NCBI GenBank assembly: GCA_910588405.1
Contig: CAJUPT010000087.1
Coordinates: forward strand, 1-10,928
DNA length: 10,928 bases
Direction: 5' to 3'
Origin: an uncultured Lachnospiraceae bacterium
Lineage (GTDB): Bacteria; Bacillota; Clostridia; Lachnospirales; Lachnospiraceae
The position numbers and the translations under genes were made by a program. Under the pieces are notes generated by a model, which was given only the letters and a program-made list of their open reading frames with translations, was not told where the DNA came from and did no database searches. Of the stretch, positions 5,777-10,928 are shown in pieces. Each line of letters opens with the position of its first letter. Position 1 is the stretch's first letter.

Positions 5777-6970
5777 ATGGACATTACAGTTGGAATTATC
5801 TGTATGCAATTACAGCAGTATTATCAGATAGATACAAATATTTCCATGGAATGGGATATCACGATTAAGGGGATACGAATTTGGAGCGGAGAGAAGCCAG
5901 TAGAGCAGTTTCTGTATCTATGTCGGGAAATGCCTTGGCAGAGGAGGACGTGGAGTGAGTGGAAAGGAAAGCTGCTGATTGGGATTCATTGCGATTTGCC
6001 GCCGGCGGACAGCGGTATTTTTGTTCTTTCTGTCAGGGAAACGGTGGAATTTGATCTGCTGATGAATACCCTTCAGGAAATTTTTGAGAAATTTTACCGG
6101 TGGAACGGAGAGATGGAGCGATTGTTTTACAGCCAGGCGGATTTTACACTGATCTTGAATGAGCTGGAGCAAAGCTATGGGCTGGTGGCGATTCTGGTGG
6201 ATAAAAACCTCTATTATATCGCGATGTCCGACAGCTACAGTCTGCGCAATCCATGGGTGAAAGGCAAAAAGACGATGGAGCTGGATATGGTCAATGAACT
6301 GATGACTGATCCCTATTTCCGTAGGGCGATCGAGCACAATAAGCCTTTTATTTACCGTGCCTTGGATGAGGATATTTATTCTTATTGTTATAATATCAAG
6401 TTTGGTGGTCGATACGAGGCCAGACTTTTGATACAGGATAAGGATATGGGAAAGTTTTACGGCGGTCTGACTTTTGCTGGGTATGTGGGGGAGCGTTTAG
6501 GGAAAATACTGGCCTGTCGCAGCGATGAAAAGATACAGGAGACAGCGCTCTATGATTTTTATAGCATTTTGCAGGATTTGCTGAAAGGAATCCCGAAAAA
6601 TGAGGAGGAAATCCGACAATGCCTGCTGGTGCGCGGCTGGCGGAGGGAGCATGTTTACCAGGCATATGTGTTTCAGTTTATCAGCCAGGAAAGTGAATCT
6701 GTTACGAGACGGTATTATCAGGTGGAAATGGAGCGGCTGTTTCAGGAATGCTGTATCTTGCCAGACAGGGAATACCTATGCTGCATCCGGAACCTGTCTC
6801 TGACGGCACCGGAGCTCTGGGATATCCGTCAGGAGGTCGCGGTATTTCTGCGGGAAAATCTGTGCAAAGCCGGAATTAGCCAGAGGTTTGAGGATGTTGC
6901 CCGGCTGCGGCAGTATTATTTGGAGGCGGAGAGGGCGCTTAAAATTGGTCAGAACTCCAACAGTACCTAG
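5777..6970 (+). CDS. PucR/CdaR-like transcriptional regulator, part up to in-frame TAG
   Basis: This is a cytoplasmic regulator of the PucR/CdaR type, made of an N-terminal sensory region and a central GGDEF-like fold that here ends just before the DNA-binding domain. The first 398 residues are encoded before a TAG at 6968-6970. The stretch RFEDVARLRQYYLEAERALK near the end is the usual helix before the PucR HTH domain. Two in-frame ATGs exist (5771 and 5777). The ribosome binding site GGGGG (5766-5770) touches the first but lies 6 bases before the second, so 5777 is preferred. On its own this product would lack DNA-binding ability. It is divergent from the UroD-family gene and probably controls it (inference from position). 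With the TAG read through, the protein would have 514 residues, a normal family length. Confidence 0.75.
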   Translation: MDITVGIICMQLQQYYQIDTNISMEWDITIKGIRIWSGEKPVEQFLYLCREMPWQRRTWSEWKGKLLIGIHCDLPPADSGIFVLSVRETVEFDLLMNTLQEIFEKFYRWNGEMERLFYSQADFTLILNELEQSYGLVAILVDKNLYYIAMSDSYSLRNPWVKGKKTMELDMVNELMTDPYFRRAIEHNKPFIYRALDEDIYSYCYNIKFGGRYEARLLIQDKDMGKFYGGLTFAGYVGERLGKILACRSDEKIQETALYDFYSILQDLLKGIPKNEEEIRQCLLVRGWRREHVYQAYVFQFISQESESVTRRYYQVEMERLFQECCILPDREYLCCIRNLSLTAPELWDIRQEVAVFLRENLCKAGISQRFEDVARLRQYYLEAERALKIGQNSNST

Positions 6971-7321
6971 TGGTATTATCCGTTTGCGTCATTGATTCTG
7001 CCCTATATCTGCGAGCAGTCTGTCCAGGAGCTGGAGGCGCATCAGCTGTACCACCCGGCCATTCGTACGCTGCTACAATATGACCGGAAGGAGGGAACGG
7101 AGCTGGTGAAGTCTGTCTGTGTTTATATGAAACATCGATATAACGTGACCCAAGCGGCTCAAGCGCTGTTTATTCACAGGACGACGCTGCTGTTCCGTTT
7201 ACAGCGTATAGAAATATTGACCGGGCTCAACTGGGAGAGCTGGGAGGACAGGATACATCTGGCTGCGACCTTTGAACTGATGCGAAGGAACGGGGAGGCG
7301 GAGTGGATGGAGGATCGTTAA
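6971..7321 (+). pseudogene. PucR HTH DNA-binding domain, in-frame continuation of the regulator
   Basis: Directly after the TAG, the same frame continues as WYYPFASLILPYICEQ and through the PucR C-terminal helix-turn-helix: RYNVTQAAQALFIHRTTLLF followed by RLQRIEILTGLNW. It ends at TAA (7319-7321). Nothing appears missing between the halves: family members usually read about ALxIGxxxxxxxWYYxF here, so only one codon (plausibly CAG for Gln, one transition from TAG) seems altered. Separate translation is possible only from weak starts such as TTG at 6992, without a good ribosome binding site, so alone this is best treated as the 3' half of a broken gene or the readthrough part of a recoded one. 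The stop overlaps the stop of the convergent acetyltransferase gene. Confidence 0.7.
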
Positions 7322-8187
7322 TAATAATAATCCCTGTGTGAAACCTCCCGGAATCCCTCCTTTTTATACAGCCCGAAAGCGGCTTCATTCAGGCTTCCTA
7401 CTTGAAGCGACAGCAGGGTATGTCCCGGTTTTAAGTAGGAGGAGATGGCGCGAAGCAGTACAGTCCCCAGTCCTTGTCCCTGCAGCTCGGGCAGAATACC
7501 GAAGCCGGAAAGGTAGACGCCGGATTCCCATTCCGTTAGATGAAGGATGCCGACGGGATGATTCTGCTCATAGGCCAGATAAGTACTGGACAGGGGTGTG
7601 TTGAACATTTCTTTGATAAAGGCTTCTGAGGCAGAGTGGCCATCACAGAAAATGGTTTCGTGGATGTCGATGCACTGTTTCAGCGTCTGGTCGGAGGGCT
7701 GGATTTGCTGCAGACTTAAAATGGTTTGGATATCGCTGTCTGCATCTGTCCCCGGATCTGATGCCATATCCTTCTCCAGAATATATTCCGAATACTGATA
7801 TTCCCCTTCCATCGCCTCCAGCGCTGCCAATGCGTCGCCGCTGTTTCCATCGGTGACAAACAAAAGCTCCATATCCTCAATATAATCCTCCAGCTTGAGC
7901 AATGCCTCATTCCAAAGCTGCTTGAAATAGCCTCTCTGCCGTGCCATGGGATGGGTAAAGCCCATAACCTCTCCGTAATATTGGTCAGGGAGGAACAGAG
8001 ACAGGAAGCTGACCAGCTCATTGTTCTCGTAGAGCAGGTAAAAACAGGGGAGGGCGGAATCGAAACAGCCCTCTGCCGTCAGCGGCGGCGTCAATGTAAC
8101 CGGCTCATAATCCTGGCAGGCATTCAGTAAAGTCTGCACCTTTTTCATTTGCTTTTCATTCAGTCGGTTTAAAATCTGTATTTTCAT
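7318..8187 (-). CDS. Tandem GNAT-fold N-acetyltransferase
   Basis: The predicted cytoplasmic acetyl-CoA-dependent acetyltransferase has 289 residues and unknown substrate. The C-terminal GNAT domain is clear: GFGILPELQGQGLGTVLL (228-245, the acetyl-CoA-binding Q-x-x-G-x-G loop) and NEAAFGLYKKEGF (267-279). The N-terminal half has a second, weaker GNAT signature, HPMARQRGYFKQL (79-91), suggesting a duplicated fold. An upstream in-frame TTG (8206-8208) exists without a ribosome binding site; the ATG at 8185-8187 follows AAAGGA by about 10 bases and is chosen. Its TAA overlaps the TAA of the convergent regulator by 2 bases. The flavodiiron terminator lies immediately upstream, so it should have its own promoter, which I could not place. 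Confidence 0.85.
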   Translation of the reverse strand: MKIQILNRLNEKQMKKVQTLLNACQDYEPVTLTPPLTAEGCFDSALPCFYLLYENNELVSFLSLFLPDQYYGEVMGFTHPMARQRGYFKQLWNEALLKLEDYIEDMELLFVTDGNSGDALAALEAMEGEYQYSEYILEKDMASDPGTDADSDIQTILSLQQIQPSDQTLKQCIDIHETIFCDGHSASEAFIKEMFNTPLSSTYLAYEQNHPVGILHLTEWESGVYLSGFGILPELQGQGLGTVLLRAISSYLKPGHTLLSLQVGSLNEAAFGLYKKEGFREVSHRDYYY

Positions 8188-8227
8188 ATGATGAAAGTCC
8201 TTTTCCAAAATCAGGTTTTAACGATAC

Positions 8228-8277
8228 AAAAACAGGGGGCGGTCTGTGGCCCATATAAGCCACAGACTGCCCCTGTT
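8228..8277 (-). terminator. Intrinsic terminator of the flavodiiron protein gene
   Basis: On the minus strand the arms AACAGGGGCAGTCTGTGGC (8277-8259) and GCCACAGACCGCCCCCTGTT (8250-8231) form a stem of about 18 pairs with one bulged base and one wobble, and an 8-base loop. A run of five T (8232-8228) follows. It lies 36 bases past the flavodiiron stop codon and is a textbook intrinsic terminator for that gene. Confidence 0.9.
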
Positions 8278-8312
8278 CAGGATAATATTTTGTAACAGAT
8301 TATTAAGCCTGT

Positions 8313-10115
8313 TTACTCAATCCGCTCAAAATCAGCTACGCCGTGCTTGCACAGCGGGCAGATATAATCCTCGGGCAGCTTGTCGCCCTCATAGATAAAT
8401 CCGCAGATCTTGCATACCCAGCCGGTTTTGCCCTCGGTTTCCGGACGGGGCTTTACATTGTTCTGATAGTAGGTATAGGTCATCGTCTCGTCGGAGTTGA
8501 TGACGCGGGCCTCGGTAACGCTGCAGACAAACAGTCCGTGGGTATCGAAATCCAGATACTGCTCTACCTTCAGAGAGAGGAAGGAGTTGATGTATTTGGG
8601 CATAAATACCAGGCCGTTATCAGAGCGCAGCGGCGTGCAGGCGCAGCCCTCAAATTTATCCACGGAACGTCCGCTTTGGAAACCGAACTTCTGGAATACC
8701 TTGAAGGGAGCCTTTACGGACAGGCAGTTCACATTCATGATACCGGTCTGTTTGATGACATGGTGGGAGTAGTTTTCCTTGTTGATGGCAACCGCAACCC
8801 TGTTGGGGGTATTGGTCAGCTGGGTCACGGTATTTACGATTAGACCGTTGTCCTTTTTACCGTCGTTGGAGGTAACCACATACAGGCCATAGCCGATATT
8901 AAACAGTGCGGCCATATTGTTTTTATCCGCAGTCTCGGACCGCTGTGCCACATACTCTACGCAGAGCTCATCGGCCAGGCTGTCAAGCTGGGCGCGGCTG
9001 TCTTCGTTCAGCGCGGATTTGATGCGTACGGTGGTGTTGGTGAACTGAAGGTTTTTGCTGTCCTTAAACATCTCCTTCATCACCTTGGCAGCCAGAGGCG
9101 CCCAGGAGCCGTTCTCTACCAGGGCAACGGTGCGGTTCTGGAAGTTACGCTCGGTCAGATGGTTGATAAAGGTATGCATGAAGGGGAAGATTCCCGCATT
9201 ATAGGTAGTGGTAGCCAGTACCAGTTTTCCATACCGGAAAGCATCCTCCACAGCCTCGGCCATATCACAGCGGGCCAGGTCATGTACAACCACCTTCGGG
9301 CAGCCTTTGGCCTGCAGCTTCTCAGCCAGCAGATCCACTGCTTTTTTCGTATGTCCGTAGATGGAGGTGTAGGCGATCACGATGCCCTCACTCTCAACAG
9401 AGTAAGAAGACCAAGTATCATAAAGGTTCAGGTAATGTCCCAGGTTTTCCTTCAGCACAGGGCCATGGGTGGGGCAGATCACCTGGATATCCAGGCCGGC
9501 GGCCTTTTTCAGCAGCGCCTGTACCTGCGCGCCGTACTTGCCCACGATGCCGATGAAGTAACGGCGTGCCTCGCAGTCCCACTCTTCATCCACGTCCAGG
9601 GCGCCGAATTTGCCGAAGCCGTCGGCGGAGAACAGCACCTTGTCGCAGGTATCATAAGTAACGATTACCTCAGGCCAGTGTACCATGGGCGCGGCCACGA
9701 AAGCCAGCGTATGCTTGCCCAGCTCCAATGTGCTGCCTTCCCCTACCACGATCTGTCGGTCAGCATAATCGGTTCCGAAGAACTGCTGCATCATCGTAAA
9801 TGCTTTTGCGGAGGAGACAATGGTCGTATCCTTATAAGCCTTCATAAAGCTGTCGATGCTGCCCGCATGGTCGGGCTCCATATGCTGAATAATCAGATAG
9901 TCAGGGCGGTGGGAACCACATACGTTTTCAATATTGTCCAGCCATTCATGGGTGAAATGGGCGTCCACGGTATCCATTACCGCAATCTTGTCATCGAGAA
10001 TCACATAAGAATTGTAAGCCATGCCGTTTTCAACGATATACTGGCCTTCAAACAGATCCACCTGGTGGTCGTTTACGCCTACGTACTTGATATCGTTTGT
10101 AACTGTAACACTCAT
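8313..10115 (-). CDS. Flavodiiron protein with flavin reductase and rubredoxin domains
   Basis: The cytoplasmic 600-residue enzyme is predicted to reduce O2 to water (or NO to N2O), protecting an anaerobe. Domains in order: metallo-beta-lactamase-like diiron domain (1-245; ligands H78, E80, D82 and H83 in HMEPDH, H146, D165 and H217), flavodoxin domain (245-395; FMN loop YTSIYGHTKKA at 249-259), flavin-reductase-like FMN-binding split barrel (about 400-555) and a C-terminal rubredoxin (566-600; C568/C571 and C586/C589). The rubredoxin is of the short rubrerythrin type, with only 14 residues between its CxxC pairs. All core ligands are present. A longer reading from TTG at 10154 lacks a ribosome binding site; the ATG at 10113-10115 has AAAGGAG about 11 bases upstream. 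It is a single-gene unit with its own promoter, structured leader and terminator. Confidence 0.95.
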   Translation of the reverse strand: MSVTVTNDIKYVGVNDHQVDLFEGQYIVENGMAYNSYVILDDKIAVMDTVDAHFTHEWLDNIENVCGSHRPDYLIIQHMEPDHAGSIDSFMKAYKDTTIVSSAKAFTMMQQFFGTDYADRQIVVGEGSTLELGKHTLAFVAAPMVHWPEVIVTYDTCDKVLFSADGFGKFGALDVDEEWDCEARRYFIGIVGKYGAQVQALLKKAAGLDIQVICPTHGPVLKENLGHYLNLYDTWSSYSVESEGIVIAYTSIYGHTKKAVDLLAEKLQAKGCPKVVVHDLARCDMAEAVEDAFRYGKLVLATTTYNAGIFPFMHTFINHLTERNFQNRTVALVENGSWAPLAAKVMKEMFKDSKNLQFTNTTVRIKSALNEDSRAQLDSLADELCVEYVAQRSETADKNNMAALFNIGYGLYVVTSNDGKKDNGLIVNTVTQLTNTPNRVAVAINKENYSHHVIKQTGIMNVNCLSVKAPFKVFQKFGFQSGRSVDKFEGCACTPLRSDNGLVFMPKYINSFLSLKVEQYLDFDTHGLFVCSVTEARVINSDETMTYTYYQNNVKPRPETEGKTGWVCKICGFIYEGDKLPEDYICPLCKHGVADFERIE

Positions 10116-10145
10116 TTTCGTATCCGCTCCTTTATAATTATGATA

Positions 10146-10204
10146 ATCCGACAAAACGCGTCATCGAGGAGCATGCTCTTGAGCGCTGACACGTTTTGTC
10201 GGAT
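10146..10204 (-). promoter_or_regulatory. Large hairpin in flavodiiron gene leader
   Basis: Eighteen-base arms (10146-10163 and 10187-10204) pair completely on the minus strand, with one G-U wobble that would be a C-A mismatch on the plus strand, so the flavodiiron transcript folds better than its complement. The 23-base loop contains the palindrome GAGCATGCTC. It ends about 30 bases before the start codon and no U-run follows, so it is not a terminator. It could be an mRNA stabiliser, an RNA-binding-protein site, or DNA recognised as an operator. Confidence 0.6.
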
Positions 10205-10218
10205 ACTCCGTAATATGA

Positions 10219-10241
10219 GGCTGCCCCATAAAAGGACAGCC
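10219..10241 (-). promoter_or_regulatory. Second leader hairpin upstream of flavodiiron gene
   Basis: On the minus strand GGCTGTCC and GGGCAGCC form an 8-bp stem with loop TTTTATG; one pair is U-G, which on the plus strand is a C-A mismatch. It starts about 10 bases after the predicted transcription start. Confidence 0.45.
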
Positions 10242-10256
10242 GTCAGATTCGTGAAT

Positions 10257-10265
10257 ATTATAACA
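10257..10265 (-). promoter_or_regulatory. Extended -10 promoter for the flavodiiron gene
   Basis: Minus-strand TGTTATAAT gives a perfect TATAAT with the TG extension; no good -35 box is seen at 16-18 bases, as is common for extended -10 promoters. The start near 10250 would leave a leader of about 135 bases holding two hairpins. Confidence 0.55.
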
Positions 10266-10447
10266 CTCTTTTAGTGGAAAAGATAGCCTTTTTTATGAAA
10301 ATAAATGTATGAAAATTGGTTCATTTTCGCCATGTCCCCACTCCTTTGCCGATGCGTGTCGAAAACGAAAATCCTGTTTGCTGCATATACTTTATTTAGA
10401 AGAAATGCTTAATCACGCAAAATTCGATATAAATGAGGTGGTTTCAA
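10266..10447. other. Divergent upstream region of the collagen-like gene
   Basis: No gene is seen. On the plus strand CATATACT (about 10384-10391) resembles a -10 box (TATACT), and also loosely a mother-cell sporulation sigma box, but no matching -35 was convincing. The ribosome binding site TGAGGTGG (10434-10441) lies at the right end. Confidence 0.3.
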
Positions 10448-10900
10448 TTGACTGGCTATTATACAAATCGAATGTTCACCCCGCCTAATTTGTTCGGCGG
10501 CATGGGCAGAAATTCCGGGAGAAGCCGTAACCAGAACAGCAGTGAGAACCGTAATCAAAACTGTAACCAGAACAGCAGCCAAAACGGTGATCAAGGCAAT
10601 AATCAGAGCAGCAGCCCGAACGGTGATCAAGGCAATAACCAGAGCAGCAGCCCGAACGGTGATCAGGGCAATGAGCAGATTCAGGAACAGACTTCTTATG
10701 GTTTTGTATCCGGGTCGGAGGCGGAGGGAGCGGATGAGCCGGGGCCGCCGGTTTATCCCAATGAGCGGGGAGAGCCAGGGCCTCAGGGGCCGAGAGGGGA
10801 GCGGGGAGAGTCCGGTCCTCAGGGGGAGCGGGGAGAACCCGGGCCTCAGGGCGTGACGGGCCCTCAGGGTCCCCAGGGCGCCACCGGGCCGATGGACTGA
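10448..10900 (+). CDS. Short collagen-like Gly-X-Y protein
   Basis: The 150-residue protein has three parts: an N-terminal head (TGYYTNRMFTPPNLFGGMGR), an Asn/Gln/Ser-rich linker with a 12-residue tandem repeat (about 46-80), and a collagen-like tail of 14 Gly-X-Y triplets (GEP GPQ GPR GER and so on) ending in GPMD. There is no obvious signal peptide. Such proteins are often spore-surface filaments in Clostridia and Bacilli; that role is inferred. The start is taken as TTG at 10448, 6 bases after TGAGGTGG; an ATG at 10433 lies inside that ribosome binding site and is unlikely, and ATG at 10472 is an alternative. The collagen tail is short and has no C-terminal globular domain, so the gene may be truncated at its 3' end. 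Confidence 0.75.
   Translation: MTGYYTNRMFTPPNLFGGMGRNSGRSRNQNSSENRNQNCNQNSSQNGDQGNNQSSSPNGDQGNNQSSSPNGDQGNEQIQEQTSYGFVSGSEAEGADEPGPPVYPNERGEPGPQGPRGERGESGPQGERGEPGPQGVTGPQGPQGATGPMD
10583..10690 (+). repeat. 36-bp tandem repeat encoding NGDQGNNQSSSP
   Basis: Two nearly identical 36-base units (10583-10618 and 10619-10654) differ by one synonymous base (AAT/AAC), followed by a partial third copy (10655 on, NGDQGNEQ). The unit length keeps the frame, so copy number could vary without breaking the protein. The near-identity at DNA level points to recent duplication. Confidence 0.9.
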
Positions 10901-10928
10901 AGTGGTAAACTAAAATTGGACACGGAGG

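Noticed and set aside
8343..8843. Plus-strand frame of 166 codons opposite the flavodiiron C-terminus
   Set aside because: Shadow of the flavin reductase and rubredoxin coding sequence; no independent support.
10116..10154. N-terminal extension of the flavodiiron protein from TTG at 10154
   Set aside because: No ribosome binding site upstream, and the added residues overlap the leader hairpin; the ATG at 10115 has a proper AAAGGAG.
9159..10274. Long plus-strand open frame (371 codons) opposite the flavodiiron gene
   Set aside because: It is the antisense shadow of a certain gene; its translation shows no domain, and the minus-strand protein has all expected motifs.
10409..10630. Minus-strand frame with Val/Ile/Leu/Thr repeats resembling a membrane segment
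   Set aside because: The apparent hydrophobic repeats are the complement of the Asn/Gln-rich repeat codons; no ribosome binding site.
10542..10856. Arg-rich frame overlapping the collagen-like gene
   Set aside because: Its repeats arise from the 36-bp DNA repeat read out of frame; the Gly-X-Y frame is clearly the coding one.

Overview
The window looks like the chromosome of an anaerobic Firmicute of the Clostridia, most likely Lachnospiraceae or an acetogen relative. The pointers are strong AGGAGG-type ribosome binding sites, mixed but moderate GC content, a flavodiiron protein, a ferredoxin-fused corrinoid activator, a PucR-type regulator and a short collagen-like protein. The species cannot be named from sequence alone.

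Layout. Positions 1-203 hold the 3' remnant of a group II intron: the first codons of its reverse transcriptase, frameshifted and fused directly to the end of the ribozyme. Positions 335-3865 hold three minus-strand genes read in the order corrinoid-protein activator (RamA-like, DUF4445), DUF2284 cysteine-rich protein and lipoate-protein ligase. A long leader and a clear sigma-A promoter (about 4071-4099) precede the activator. Positions 4397-5389 hold a UroD-family methyltransferase gene on the minus strand. A 387-base divergent promoter region separates it from a plus-strand PucR/CdaR-like regulator (5777-7321). That regulator is split by a single in-frame TAG codon at 6968-6970, with homology continuing on both sides. 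A minus-strand tandem-GNAT acetyltransferase (7318-8187) meets the regulator tail to tail. Then come a strong terminator and a minus-strand four-domain flavodiiron protein (8313-10115) with a hairpin-rich leader. The right edge carries a plus-strand collagen-like gene (10448-10900) with a 12-residue tandem repeat.

How the genes may work together (inference). A UroD-type methyltransferase, an ASKHA corrinoid activator and DUF2284 are the accessory parts of corrinoid-dependent methyl transfer to tetrahydrofolate. Lipoate ligase would supply lipoyl-H protein of the glycine cleavage system, which also feeds one-carbon units into folate. The divergent PucR-type gene is the obvious candidate regulator. 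No corrinoid protein or substrate-specific MttB/MtaB-type methyltransferase lies in the window, so the substrate is unknown. The flavodiiron protein is probably a separate oxygen/NO-detoxification unit.

Most notable points: the amber codon inside the regulator (pseudogene, suppression or pyrrolysine), the activator leader with a possible Shine-Dalgarno sequestration switch, an orphan plus-oriented terminator between the methyltransferase and activator genes, and the structured leader of the flavodiiron gene.
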